A stretch of 37,742 nucleotides of DNA from SXOA01 sp051004015 (lineage in GTDB: Bacteria; Planctomycetota; Planctomycetia; Pirellulales; Pirellulaceae), in contig JBPCKT010000069.1 of the NCBI GenBank assembly GCA_051004015.1, forward strand, positions 1 through 37,742, written 5' to 3'. The notes under the pieces are model-generated. The model searched no databases. It was not told the origin of the DNA and saw only the letters and a list, made by a program, of their open reading frames with translations. Positions 1 to 7,964 of this stretch are shown here, one piece after another. The position numbers and the translations under genes were made by a program. Position 1 is the stretch's first letter, and each line of letters starts with the position of its first letter.

Positions 1-59
1 GGGCAGAACTCGATGAGGTGATGGAACACCTGGCGAAGCTACAACCCGCCACCGCTTAA
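1..59 (+). CDS. 3' end of an unidentified protein (partial)
   Basis: An open frame enters from the left edge and stops at TAA 57-59. About 18 residues are visible, ending in HLAKLQPATA. They look like an amphipathic C-terminal helix but are too few to assign. The next recognisable item, the transposase remnant on the other strand, starts 60 bp downstream, so this may be a native gene or a tail cut by the insertion. Whether it is coding at all is uncertain. Confidence 0.3.
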   Translation, partial: AELDEVMEHLAKLQPATA

Positions 60-118
60 CCGCACGCGGCTGTCCTGGCCCGCCGTGCCCCTTGATGCTG
101 CGCACTCCGCGCAGCGAA

Positions 119-544
119 CTACACCACTCCGCAATCCAGGCGACCGCGTCGTCCGCCTGTCTGCTGCCACTTCGCTGCACCAAGCATCGACGCCCGCAGT
201 ACAATCGTTGTGCCGAACAGGCGTGGAATGTCCCCTTTTCCCCTTCTCGCGCTCGTACTCCGCGTCAACAACGTTTGCAAAGCCTCCAGCGGTAGGCGTC
301 CCCGAGCCTGGCAATACGCCGACCCGCTGACACTCTTGCCCGCCAGCCGCGGCACACAATCGCAGGCCACATTTCCAAACAGAATCTGCAAGAGAATCAT
401 GCGGACGGTCGTCACCGGGTTGAGCTCGCGGTCACGCCAGACATGCCCGGCTTGGCGCATCGCGCTTTGTATGGCTTCGTCATCGAGTTCCAGACCCCAA
501 GACTCCTTGAAACGCGCAATCGTCTTCGCAATAATGGCTAACAT
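119..544 (-). pseudogene. IS4-like transposase, N-terminal remnant
   Basis: The first ~95 residues resemble the N-terminal region of IS4-type transposases common in planctomycetes. They include a helical start (MLAIIAKTIARFKESWGLEL), a VWRDRELNPVTTVRMILLQIL segment and a GKSVSGSAYCQARGRLPLEAL segment. After about residue 98 the similarity is lost: the DDE catalytic core is absent and the reading frame degenerates into Arg/Gly-rich sequence ending at a chance stop. A full transposase of this type would be about 400 residues. Inference: an inactive, 3'-truncated insertion sequence. An inverted repeat lies just upstream of its start (548-602). Confidence 0.7.
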
Positions 545-547
545 CGC

Positions 548-602
548 CGAGCCTCCGTGGAAAAGAGTTTGTGAACGTCACTCCTTTCTACCGGAGGCTC
601 GC
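548..602. repeat. Inverted repeat upstream of transposase remnant
   Basis: CGAGCCTCCG at 548-557 is the exact reverse complement of CGGAGGCTCG at 593-602, with a 35-bp loop. It sits directly before the transposase remnant start and may be part of the old element's terminal or leader region. Confidence 0.5.
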
Positions 603-701
603 GTTTGCGCGTACTTATTGACTATGTAAGCACTTATATGCTAGCACCTCTTAACCTTTTCTCCAAAAGCGTTTGCGACTAACTTAACGCCATTCGGACC
701 T

Positions 702-739
702 GTCCCCATTGATCCAATCCGTCCCTATTGATCCAATCG
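702..739. repeat. Two tandem 19-bp units
   Basis: TGTCCCCATTGATCCAATC (702-720) is followed directly by CGTCCCTATTGATCCAATC (721-739), with two mismatches. They lie just past the stop of the S24-like gene on the minus strand. Function unknown. Confidence 0.6.
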
Positions 740-746
740 GCGGCCT

Positions 747-1049
747 TCAGTCCTCGACCCGGACACACTTGCCGAAGATCGCGGTGGCCGTCACCCAGCC
801 GTTGATCCGCCCCCGGTTGTTCCCGATCTGGAACCGCGGCCCCTGGACTGCCTTGACCAGGTGCAGGTACTCCCGCCCGTTCACCTTGCACAGGACGATG
901 TCCCCGACCCGGAGGACGGCCGGATCGACCGGCTCCACGGTGCAGAGCTGGCCGGACTTCACCTTCCCCGCCATCGAGTTCCCGCGAGGGCGGAAGGACA
1001 CCGCCTCCCCGGCCCGCAGTCTCTCGATGTGTCCAGCTGCCCACCCCAT
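747..1049 (-). CDS. S24/S26-like (LexA/signal-peptidase fold) small protein
   Basis: This 100-residue protein resembles the catalytic domain of S24 (LexA/phage repressor) or S26 peptidases, without a DNA-binding or membrane domain. Residues 19-29 carry FRPRGNSMAGK, where Ser25-Met26 matches the nucleophile box. Residues 48-54 give the VGDIVL strand, and 61-68 give YLHLVKAV, with Lys66 a candidate general base. IGNNRGRINGW near residue 74 resembles the GDN...S box. It lies 73 bp downstream of the methyltransferase on the same strand, so they may be co-transcribed. The visible motifs allow a peptidase, but a non-catalytic regulatory role is equally possible. Confidence 0.7.
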   Translation of the reverse strand: MGWAAGHIERLRAGEAVSFRPRGNSMAGKVKSGQLCTVEPVDPAVLRVGDIVLCKVNGREYLHLVKAVQGPRFQIGNNRGRINGWVTATAIFGKCVRVED

Positions 1050-1122
1050 CGCTTGCCTCCAGCCGCCGAACGACGCAGCTCAGCAGCGGCGTGGGCCGAG
1101 TGAGCTATGAACCTGGGAAAGC

Positions 1123-1911
1123 CTACATGCCCCCGCGGTCTGCTGCAGCGCCTGGTTCGGCACTCCGCCGCCCCAGAAGGATCGGCTGGTAGAAGCGGCC
1201 GTCGATCCGCTCCACCTGGACGAACCCGGCCTGCCGCATCAGCTCCATCAGCTTGTCGGTCCCGACGGCATAGTACCGCGACCGCATCACCCGGGCCGTG
1301 CAGTCCGAGCCGCCGTGGTCGGCCACGAAGTACATGGCCAGGTCGTACACCGGCCCGCGGAACTCCCACACCTGCCAGAGCAGAAACCGGACCCCGCCCT
1401 CGTCGCGGACGCCGTACGGCTTCACCTGGACCCCGGCCCGGTCCTCCCGGTCGTAGTCCCGCACCGTGACCAGGCAACCACCGCCCGGCCGGGTGCAGGC
1501 CAGGAACTGCCCGAACGCGGCCACCAGTTCCTCGTCCGTCAGAAGGTGCGGGACCGCGTTGTCGCACGCGATCACCAGGTCGAACTGCTCCCGGTGGTGG
1601 GCCGCCGCCTGACGCATGTCCGCGACCGAGAAGCGGATCGCCAACCCCCGGCCTCGGGCCTCCCGTCCCGCCCGCTCGACCTCGGCGGCCGAGATGTCGG
1701 AGGCGGTCACTCGGTGGCCCAGAGCGGCCAGCCCGAGCGCCTGGGTGCCGATCCCGCAAGCGACATCGAGGATGGACAGGCGGCCATCCCCCCACCGCTC
1801 GCGGATGACCCCGTCCAGGGACTCCGCCTGCCGCCGGATGCTGGCCTCCCAGTCTGGGAAGATCAGGTGGTAGAACGGCGCGAGTTCATCGTAGAAGCGA
1901 TCGACCGACAC
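1123..1911 (-). CDS. Class I SAM-dependent methyltransferase
   Basis: This is a Rossmann-fold methyltransferase of unknown substrate. LDVACGIGTQALGLA is the glycine-rich SAM-binding motif I, followed by ASDIS (acidic residue after strand 2), FSVADMRQA and FDLVIACDNAVPHLL (motif IV region). The start chosen is GTG at 1911, giving SVDRFYDELAPFYHLIF, because GAGGAGGTG sits five bases upstream. An in-frame ATG at 1953 would add 14 Arg-rich residues that look non-native. The C-terminal half (YDLAMYFVADHGG, MELMRQAGFVQVERIDG) fits small-molecule methyltransferases. The gene looks more GC-rich than the rest of the window, which together with flanking mobile-element debris suggests acquisition by transfer. 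Confidence 0.85.
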   Translation of the reverse strand: MSVDRFYDELAPFYHLIFPDWEASIRRQAESLDGVIRERWGDGRLSILDVACGIGTQALGLAALGHRVTASDISAAEVERAGREARGRGLAIRFSVADMRQAAAHHREQFDLVIACDNAVPHLLTDEELVAAFGQFLACTRPGGGCLVTVRDYDREDRAGVQVKPYGVRDEGGVRFLLWQVWEFRGPVYDLAMYFVADHGGSDCTARVMRSRYYAVGTDKLMELMRQAGFVQVERIDGRFYQPILLGRRSAEPGAAADRGGM

Positions 1912-2027
1912 AGCACCTCCTCGCACCAGAGCCTTCCGCGGCCGAACGTTCAATCTCAGCGGCCGCGGCCTGGAGACGCTTGAACTCAGGAAAAAACTAT
2001 GTGGCCGCGGTCCACTGCCGCGCTTGG

Positions 2028-2387
2028 TTATGCGACATCCCCGTCCACTGTGCCAAGCATCAACAGAATCGGGACACCTCGATCCTCGTGCGCAGCTGCG
2101 GCAAACAATTGTTTGTCACCGACCGGCCACACAGCAAATCGAAACATGCCGTTGAGCGGAATGACTTCGTCGTCTTCTTTGCCCGTGTGCGACGGCTTGC
2201 CGTACCGCTTGGATAGTGAGGCGACGACGCGATCGAACTCGGACGAGAAATCCGCACACAGCTTTTCGACCGTCTCGTCGTCGTGTGCTTCCACATCGTC
2301 CGTGAACTCGTGGATGCGAAGTTCTTCCAACGCGCCGGCGTCGCCTTCAAGAAGTTCACTTGCGAGAGTCGTTGCAGACTTGGCCAT
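2028..2387 (-). CDS. Hypothetical acidic protein
   Basis: This 119-residue protein is not recognised. A strong ribosome-binding site (GGGAGGA, six bases before the ATG) supports the start. The N-terminal half is acidic and helical (ELLEGDAGALEELRIHEF, DDETVEKLCADFSSEFDRV). The C-terminal half has alternating hydrophobic strands (GMFRFAVWPVGDKQLFAAAAHEDRGVPILLML). No signal peptide or membrane segment is visible. It stands alone between the methyltransferase and an integrase remnant, in a region marked by mobile-element debris, so a role as small accessory cargo is possible but unproven. Confidence 0.6.
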   Translation of the reverse strand: MAKSATTLASELLEGDAGALEELRIHEFTDDVEAHDDETVEKLCADFSSEFDRVVASLSKRYGKPSHTGKEDDEVIPLNGMFRFAVWPVGDKQLFAAAAHEDRGVPILLMLGTVDGDVA

Positions 2388-2567
2388 GTGTGTCCTCCCT
2401 GTGTCGCATAACTAGTTATTCTCTCGCACCACCGCATGATAAATTACTGCTGGCTGCGGTGGATGTCAACAAATCTTCGTCCGAAGGCGTTGTGGCGAAT
2501 CTCATTTCGCCAAGAGTACCGGCTGGTGATTGACAGCGCAATTCTCGCGCGCCAATAGTTTTTTGTG
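2388..2567. other. Intergenic stretch with no gene seen
   Basis: This is the AT-richer part of the 694-bp gap between the hypothetical gene at 2387 and the ECF sigma start at 3082. I see no coding frame with recognisable content here. The rest of the gap holds the integrase remnant (2568-2757) and the long leader (2773-3081). Confidence 0.5.
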
Positions 2568-2757
2568 AAACTATTGGAGCAATATCGCCAGGCCTGCCTG
2601 CAACAGCACTTTGCCCGCAGGACCATCCAGACTTACCTCCGCTGGACCGAGGAGTTCCTCCGGTTTCAGTGAAAAGTCTCGGGCGATTGGGTCCATCCTG
2701 CCCCAATTGGGTGCGGCGGAAGTCGAAGGATTTCTGACCGGCGGACAAGCTAACGCC
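2568..2757 (+). pseudogene. Tyrosine recombinase (integron-integrase-like) N-terminal remnant
   Basis: Frame 1 reads KLLEQYRQACLQQHFARRT then IQTYLRWTEEFLRFQ and stops at TGA. A second frame then continues with LGAAEVEGFLT. Together they match the N-terminal SAM-like core-binding domain of tyrosine recombinases: the R-x-x-x-Y-x-x-W-x-x-R/E-F-x-x-F helix, then a GDWVHP-type linker, then the AEVEGFLT helix of IntI-like enzymes. An internal stop and a frameshift separate the pieces, and the catalytic domain is missing. It marks an old integration site at the right edge of the accessory patch. Confidence 0.65.
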
Positions 2758-2772
2758 CCGGGGCGGGTGATA

Positions 2773-3081
2773 ATTTCACCCTGGGCTTGACGTCATCGTT
2801 ACAAATGTATAGTATACGCGGAAGTCGCCGAGGACCTGCGGTGCGCGCCGCCGTCCGGGGAGATTGGCCTTTGCGGGGAGCGATTGTGGCTGCCAAAAGT
2901 AGTGTGAAACAGGTTATCAGTCGCATAGTTGTTTGTGAATCAAAAACTACCACTTTTAACCTACTATGAATCAACCTTACGACGATGCTGGTTGTCCCAA
3001 GCACCGACGGCTGAGCGAGTTGCGGTGATTCAGGGTGCCGTAAGTAAGCCGTAAAGAGCGTGAAAACAGAGAGGCAAAAAC
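2773..3081 (+). promoter_or_regulatory. Long leader with candidate sigma-70 promoter, copy A
   Basis: TTGACG (2787-2792) and TAGTAT (2810-2815) are 17 bp apart and give a plausible housekeeping promoter facing the ECF sigma gene. The surrounding block (CCCTGGGCTTGAC, then ACAAATGTATAGTAT, then GTGCGCGCCGCC, then TGTGAATCAAAAACT and CTATGAATCAACCTTACG up to 2981) recurs in the same order, in opposite orientation, upstream of the SDR at 13329. The transcript would carry a ~270-base untranslated leader before the ATG at 3082. Confidence 0.55.
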
Positions 3082-3783
3082 ATGAATCAGGTACCCCCGG
3101 AATGGGGGTTTTGCGCTGTTATCGCTCTTGCGGGCGCAAAGGGGGCGATTTTCCGCAAGACAATCCCCTGGCCGGAAACATTACACCCTGACGGAGCGAC
3201 AGACGGCGGGGTCCCCATCCTTGGCTGTAACTGCGTGACGACTTCACCCGCAATCGACTGGCAAGCCGCCCTCGCCCAGCATGACCGCTGGCTGCGGACC
3301 ATCGTGCTTGCCCGTGTGCGGGAACGGCAAGCGGTGGATGACGTGATGCAGGAGGTGGCCCTGGCGGCGGTGCGGCAGGCGTCTCCGTTGGCGGACATCG
3401 CGAAGGTGGCCCCCTGGCTGTATCGGCTGGCGGTGCGGCAGGCCTTGCTATACCGGCGAAAGTGCGGACGACGGCGGCGATTGCAGGAGAGTTACGAGCA
3501 TCGCCAGGAGCGGCATCACGAAAACGGGCACACCGGCCATAGCGTGCTGGAGCCGCTGGGCTGGCTCCTCTCGGACGAGCGGCAGGCATTGGTGCGGCAG
3601 GCGCTAGGGCGGATTGCCGCCCGGGATCGCGAAATCCTGCTCCTCAAGTACACGGAGAATTGGAACTACGGGCAGATTGCCAGCCACCTGGGTGTGAGCC
3701 ATAGCGCGATTGAGGCCCGGCTGCACCGGGCACGAGGGCGGTTGCGGGAGCAGCTCGTGGTGCTGGAGATTTCGGTCGGATGA
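3082..3783 (+). CDS. ECF RNA polymerase sigma factor
   Basis: This is an ECF-type sigma-70 factor that would direct RNA polymerase to a dedicated regulon. Region 2 is visible as AVDDVMQEVALAAV, PWLYRLAVRQALLYRRK and a basic stretch (CGRRRRLQ). Region 4 is a helix-turn-helix: ARDREILLLKYTENWNYGQI then LGVSHSAIEARLHRARGRLR. The annotated 233 residues include ~51 N-terminal residues that do not look sigma-like. A GTG at 3235 (VTTSPAIDWQ) would give a 182-residue protein nearer the usual ECF length, but the ATG at 3082 has the better ribosome-binding site (GAGAGG). The stop overlaps the next start by four bases (ATGA), so the anti-sigma-like protein is translationally coupled. Confidence 0.9.
   Translation: MNQVPPEWGFCAVIALAGAKGAIFRKTIPWPETLHPDGATDGGVPILGCNCVTTSPAIDWQAALAQHDRWLRTIVLARVRERQAVDDVMQEVALAAVRQASPLADIAKVAPWLYRLAVRQALLYRRKCGRRRRLQESYEHRQERHHENGHTGHSVLEPLGWLLSDERQALVRQALGRIAARDREILLLKYTENWNYGQIASHLGVSHSAIEARLHRARGRLREQLVVLEISVG
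3093..3112 (+). terminator. Terminator-like hairpin inside the 5' end of the sigma gene
   Basis: ACCCCC, loop GGAAT, GGGGGT followed by TTT lies 11 bases after the ATG at 3082. It is a compact G/C stem with a short T run. It could be an attenuator at the end of the long leader, or it may mean that translation of the sigma factor really begins further downstream (GTG at 3235). Confidence 0.4.
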
Positions 3784-4541
3784 ATTGGTTGTTTCCTGGC
3801 GAAGAGTTTCGAGAAAGATTGCTCATGAACAGTCGAGTTAACGCACAACGGGATGACGACTCTCGTTTCGACCACCTGGTGGACGGGGCACTCTCCGTTG
3901 ACCAGTACAAATCGCTCCTTGCCTCGCTGGAAGATGAGCCTGGAGGCTGGCGGCGGTGCGCTATGGCTTTTCTGGAGGCGCAAGCCTGGAGGAAAGAGTT
4001 CTCCGCCATCCGCCGGGTGGAAGAGGACGGCGCGCCCCGCGCCAATACCAAGGAGCCCGCAGTGCTCCGCCCCGCAAAGAAACCAAGCTGGCTCGCCGCA
4101 AGTCCGCTACTGGCCGCAGCGGCATGCGCGGTCCTGGCATTCGGCTTGGGGTTGGCAGCCCAGAGTCGGTTCTCTCCCGCGCGTCCGGTCCCTTCCCAGT
4201 TGGCCGGCCAAGAGCCGTTGGGGGCGGCCCACGCGCCTCCCATTTTCCCGAACGAAGAATTCGCCACGCAGGACCAGGAAATCGCGGCGATGAAGCTTGT
4301 GATCGACGGTGCTGGATATGAAGAGGTCGTGGTGCCGGTGATTGCCGGTGATGCGGGGACGGAATCGCTTGTGGAAACGGAGCCGGCCATTCCGGACAGT
4401 GTGCTCCGCTCCCTGCGCATGAAGGGGCACGATATTTCGCGGCAGCAGCAGTTCATTCCCGTGGCGACCGGCGACGGGCGGCACGTCATCTTTCCCGTGG
4501 AGCAGTATCACATCACGCCGGTCAGTAGCCGGTCGTATTAG
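3780..4541 (+). CDS. Anti-sigma-factor-like membrane protein
   Basis: This 253-residue protein has a cytoplasmic N-terminal helical region (FDHLVDGALSVDQYKSLLAS, then GGWRRCAMAFLEAQAWRKEF) typical of planctomycete anti-sigma proteins coded next to ECF sigma genes. One membrane segment follows at about 104-127 (SPLLAAAACAVLAFGLGLAA), then an outer-side C-terminal domain of ~125 residues with VVVPVIAGDAG and HVIFPVEQYHITPV. The classical zinc-binding HxxxCxxC motif is not present. The start overlaps the sigma stop; an alternative ATG at 3825 would drop 15 residues. It probably holds the sigma factor at the membrane (inferred from context). It is followed after 59 bp by the PDZ gene. Confidence 0.75.
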   Translation: MNWLFPGEEFRERLLMNSRVNAQRDDDSRFDHLVDGALSVDQYKSLLASLEDEPGGWRRCAMAFLEAQAWRKEFSAIRRVEEDGAPRANTKEPAVLRPAKKPSWLAASPLLAAAACAVLAFGLGLAAQSRFSPARPVPSQLAGQEPLGAAHAPPIFPNEEFATQDQEIAAMKLVIDGAGYEEVVVPVIAGDAGTESLVETEPAIPDSVLRSLRMKGHDISRQQQFIPVATGDGRHVIFPVEQYHITPVSSRSY

Positions 4542-4600
4542 CGTTGTTCTGTTTTCCCATGATGGCAAATTGATTTCACTGTTTTTCAAAGGAGTTTCCC

Positions 4601-5737
4601 ATGGTATCGAGTCGCTGGAATTCTCTCGCCGCGCTCGCGCTGGCGAGCGCGGGGCTGGCCGGATTGGCTGCCGCCGCGGATGAACAGGTCGCCCCCACCG
4701 AGCCGCCGATAGTCGTCCGCGCACGTGTGGTGGCCCAGGATGGCGAGGTTGTGCCGCTGGAGTTGGAGGCGAAGCCCCGGATTGCATTTATCGTCGAGGG
4801 AGCGGACGAATCAAGTCAGTATTGGATCGGCGTGCAGCTGGAGCCACCGACTGACATTTTGAAGCAGCACTTGAAGCTCGAAGGGGGCATGGTTGCCGTG
4901 CATGTATTTGAGGACAGCCCGGCGGCGAAGGGGGGTCTTCAGGCTAACGATATTATCATCAAAGCAGGCGACGGTTATGTCAAAGAACCTGGTGACTTGC
5001 TGAAGAGTGTCGGTGACGCCAAGGGAAAGGAATTGACGCTGGTGCTGATCCGCGGAGGCAAGGAGCAGACTCTCAAGGTCGTTCCCGCCAAACGGCCCCA
5101 GGAAGCCGCCCCGCAGCCCGCTCTGGTGGCGGAAACCGAGGAAAAGGAAGCCGTGCAGAAGCTGGAAGCGGCGCTGAATATCTACTGGAAGCGGCGCACG
5201 ACTGCAGTGGCCGGTGAAGTGCCGGCGGTGGACGTGCTGCGGCTGCGGCCGGGAGTTGTGGCCGGGCCAGGGGGCACGCACCTGGGTCTGCCGAAGGATG
5301 TAACGGTCACGATCACCAAGGCAGGAGTGAACCCGGCGAAGATCGTGGTGAAAAAGGAAGGCAAGGAATATGAAGCGACCGAGGACAATTTGAATGAATT
5401 GCCCGCGGACCTGCGCGGTTTTGCACACCTGGTCCGCAGTGGTGGCGGGCATGCATTTGCCTACCAGGCTCAGGCCGCTCCCGCAACGGCGTCGAAAAAA
5501 GCCGCGATATATAAATCGGTTACGGTTCCGACTCCCCTATCTCCCGCGACAGCGGAAGCGCCCAAGGTTTATCGCTATCATGTCGAGGCAAAGCACGCCG
5601 CCGGCGAGGTGGATTCCAAGCTCGACCAGATTCTGAAAATCATAAGCCAGAAAGAGGATAGCAGCGTTTCCGAGCTACGGAAGGAAGTGCAACAGTTGCG
5701 TAAGGAGCTGGAATCGCTGCGCCAAGAGAAAAAATAA
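4601..5737 (+). CDS. Exported PDZ-domain protein
   Basis: The protein has 378 residues with a signal peptide (residues 1-26, ending AAAAD), a PDZ domain at about 75-162 (YWIGVQLEP; GGMVAVHVFEDSPAAKGGLQ; NDIIIKAGDGYV; LTLVLIRGGKEQTLKVVP) and a C-terminal coiled coil (about 340-378, SELRKEVQQLRKELESLRQE). No trypsin-like serine protease domain precedes the PDZ, so it is probably a ligand-binding or scaffold protein rather than a DegP-type protease. A clear ribosome-binding site (AAAGGAG) precedes the ATG. It is third in the sigma / anti-sigma / PDZ operon and may sense or relay an envelope signal (inference). Confidence 0.85.
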   Translation: MVSSRWNSLAALALASAGLAGLAAAADEQVAPTEPPIVVRARVVAQDGEVVPLELEAKPRIAFIVEGADESSQYWIGVQLEPPTDILKQHLKLEGGMVAVHVFEDSPAAKGGLQANDIIIKAGDGYVKEPGDLLKSVGDAKGKELTLVLIRGGKEQTLKVVPAKRPQEAAPQPALVAETEEKEAVQKLEAALNIYWKRRTTAVAGEVPAVDVLRLRPGVVAGPGGTHLGLPKDVTVTITKAGVNPAKIVVKKEGKEYEATEDNLNELPADLRGFAHLVRSGGGHAFAYQAQAAPATASKKAAIYKSVTVPTPLSPATAEAPKVYRYHVEAKHAAGEVDSKLDQILKIISQKEDSSVSELRKEVQQLRKELESLRQEKK

Positions 5738-5909
5738 ATTTTCCAGGCCGTTAAATTGGCGAGTACATTGACCCGGACCATACGTTTCCAATTGTTGAGG
5801 CCGCAGCGCAAGAGCGCCGCGGCTGGGCAAGGCAACCAAGCCAGACAATTTGAAACAGCGCTGTCGGCCTGAATCAGTTCGCAAGAGTTGATTCAGGTCG
5901 ATGCCGATG
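5738..5909. other. Intergenic region with a small inverted repeat
   Basis: This is part of the 380-bp gap after the PDZ gene. CTGAATCA (5869-5876) and TGATTCAG (5889-5896) form an 8-bp stem ahead of the strong terminator at 5910. No coding frame is convincing. A short untranslated RNA ending at that terminator is possible but not otherwise supported. Confidence 0.35.
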
Positions 5910-5974
5910 GGGCCGGGTCTCGTTCTCTTTTCACCTCCCCAACCCAAGACGAGATTCGGCCCTATTTTATTTCT
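5910..5974 (+). terminator. Rho-independent terminator of the sigma/PDZ operon
   Basis: GGGCCGGGTCTCGT (5910-5923) pairs with ACGAGATTCGGCCC (5949-5962) along all 14 positions, two of them G-U wobbles. A T-rich tail (TATTTTATTT) follows. It lies 172 bp after the PDZ stop and before the next gene. Confidence 0.75.
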
Positions 5975-6117
5975 TGGCGAAAGTAGCCTGCACACTTTCC
6001 CGCGAAGGCCGGCAGAATTCCAGTAATCCTCACAATCGGAATCCGAGGGGCCATCCTCCCGCGCCGATAAGACTTAGACATCGTCTAGCGCGCCCGCCCG
6101 GACTGGAGCAAGCCAGC

Positions 6118-7563
6118 ATGATCCGCAATTACGATCTCTGCTGCCGACTGACACTCTGCTTCGCGCCGGCGGCCCTTGTCGTCGCTTCGCTAGCATTGCT
6201 TGCCTCGGAAGCTGCGCGGGGAGAAGAGCAGGTGCAGAGAAGCACGGCGGATGACAGCGATCGGCCGACGGATGAGCTGGATCGCCCACGTTATAAGGAG
6301 CGCTGGACGCACCGTGGATATGAGGTACGTACCAATCAGTTCTTTGTCGTCGCCAATACGAAAGTGGCAGACGCCCGCTGGGCCGCGGCGCAGATGGAAT
6401 TGGCGTGGGCCGACTTCGGCCGTCTGGCGGATGCCTGGATGAAAGGGCATCACCATCCTGACTTTGGGATCGGTGCGGTGCAGGTTTACATTGACGGCGA
6501 TGCCCCCAAGGACCGCAACCTGCCGCTGACCACGCTGAATTCTGTTGGCATTCAGACGCAGATAACGCTGCATGTCGGTGACGGCCAGCAGGGGCTGGAA
6601 GACCAACTCTATCGGCTGCGGAAGGCGGCAGGGCAGGCGTTCCTGCATACCGCCGAACTCGATCGACAGTTGCCGCCGTGGGCGTGTGACGGATTGGCGT
6701 CCTACGTGGCGGCTGAGCGGCTCAGTGCGGAAGAGGTCAGGTCGATCAGGCAACAGGAAATTGCGACAAATGCGCCGCGCCTGGGCGGTCAGCAGTGGCG
6801 GTTCAAGCGGGCGGAGCAGGATCGTTTGAGCCTGCCGGCATTTGACCACGACGCTGCCGCTCAGGAAGTGGAGTTTCTGCTGACGGCGAATGACGCGGCG
6901 CATGCTCCAGCATTTTTCGCCGCCATCAACGAGTCCATCGCAGTCGCAAACAGGCGGCGCAATCAAGAGAACGTGGTGACCGCCCGCCGCGGCGAAGAAC
7001 AGCCCGCGGAGTTGGGGCCCGTGGACCAACTGGCCGTTCAATTGGCGAAGCCCCTCGAGGAGTGGCAGAAAGCACCCTTCCGCGGCCAGCCGGTGTTGGA
7101 AATCGAAAAGAGCACGCCGACGGAAGTTCAGCAAGCGGAGCGCGAGATGGCGGTCGTGCTCAAGCTCGCGCGGCGGTTCGCCACTACGAACCAAGGGACG
7201 GTACACACTCGCATTACCGCGTTCGACAAAGAGAAGGGCATGACCGTTCTCTCTCGGAAGGAGAGTGACCGGCCGCCGCCGCTGCCGGAGCTTTATCAGC
7301 GGATGATCGCGCCGCAGAAGCCGCTGTGGGGGACGCTGAATGCGGACGGTCAGCTAGTATTGTCCAGCGACCGCGCAGCGCTCCAGAAATTGCTCGGCAT
7401 GGAAGACAACCGCTACCGCTGGGAAGCCGACAACGGTCGGAGCGTGCTCACCACCACCATCGACGGCGAGTGGAAGCTGCAAGGATGGCTGGAAGAGAAC
7501 GGCGAAGACCCCAGCCGGCCGCTGGCGAAGTTCACGGCGACGAAGCTGGCGACCCGCCGGTAA
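6118..7563 (+). CDS. Exported protein with degenerate gluzincin-like region
   Basis: The start taken is ATG 6118 because it opens directly on a signal peptide (LTLCFAPAALVVASLALLAS, cleavage near AARGEE). The open frame extends upstream to 5974 but that part is Arg/Pro-rich and unlike an N-terminus. The 481-residue protein has FVVANTKVADARWAAAQMEL and, near residues 172-195, AGQAFLHTAELD then LPPWACDGLASYVAAERL. This resembles the helix and P-x-W-x-x-E-G-L-A-x-Y segment of MA-type metallopeptidases (DUF1570-like), but the HExxH is replaced and the Glu before GLA is Asp. It is therefore probably not an active metallopeptidase. Function unknown. Its stop is 5 bp from the stop of the convergent membrane protein. 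Confidence 0.75.
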   Translation: MIRNYDLCCRLTLCFAPAALVVASLALLASEAARGEEQVQRSTADDSDRPTDELDRPRYKERWTHRGYEVRTNQFFVVANTKVADARWAAAQMELAWADFGRLADAWMKGHHHPDFGIGAVQVYIDGDAPKDRNLPLTTLNSVGIQTQITLHVGDGQQGLEDQLYRLRKAAGQAFLHTAELDRQLPPWACDGLASYVAAERLSAEEVRSIRQQEIATNAPRLGGQQWRFKRAEQDRLSLPAFDHDAAAQEVEFLLTANDAAHAPAFFAAINESIAVANRRRNQENVVTARRGEEQPAELGPVDQLAVQLAKPLEEWQKAPFRGQPVLEIEKSTPTEVQQAEREMAVVLKLARRFATTNQGTVHTRITAFDKEKGMTVLSRKESDRPPPLPELYQRMIAPQKPLWGTLNADGQLVLSSDRAALQKLLGMEDNRYRWEADNGRSVLTTTIDGEWKLQGWLEENGEDPSRPLAKFTATKLATRR

Positions 7564-7568
7564 TGGCA

Positions 7569-7952
7569 TCAATTTCCCTTGAAGATCGCCGCCCCGACAG
7601 CCACCACGTACGCCAGCACCAGCGTGCCCCACATCAGGCGGGCAAAGTGCGACTCGGGTGGAAAGAAGTGGACAAGAGCGAGGCCGAGGAGCGTCACCAG
7701 GCCCAGCAGCGCGGCGAAAATGTCCGACGGCATCCAGGTTCCGCCCGCCAACCCTCCCGCCACGCCGATCATCACGATCATCAGGTCGAAGACCGTGAAC
7801 TGAAACGGGGTGGCAGTCGGAATGGGGATCGCGGGGAGCTGCGGCAGCGGCTCAAATTCATGCAGTTTCTCTTCGCGCGATGCGCAGTTGGGTGTCCGAA
7901 GGCGAAACTGGTCGCCCGCTTCGTCCTTCGGCTCCATTGACGGCTCATACAT
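7569..7952 (-). CDS. Small membrane protein, three helices
   Basis: This 127-residue protein has a soluble acidic, Pro-rich N-terminus (EFEPLPQLPAIPIPTATPFQ). Three predicted membrane helices follow at about 50-71 (FTVFDLMIVMIGVAGGLAGG), 78-97 (IFAALLGLVTLLGLALVHFF) and 106-124. It matches no family I can name. It begins 12 bp after the stop of the DUF1080 gene on the same strand, so the two are probably one transcript. Confidence 0.7.
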   Translation of the reverse strand: MYEPSMEPKDEAGDQFRLRTPNCASREEKLHEFEPLPQLPAIPIPTATPFQFTVFDLMIVMIGVAGGLAGGTWMPSDIFAALLGLVTLLGLALVHFFPPESHFARLMWGTLVLAYVVAVGAAIFKGN

Positions 7953-7964
7953 AGCGGCACCGGG

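Noticed and set aside
4601..5737. DegP/HtrA-type protease for the PDZ gene
   Set aside because: No trypsin-like domain or GNSGG motif; only a signal peptide, one PDZ domain and a coiled coil.
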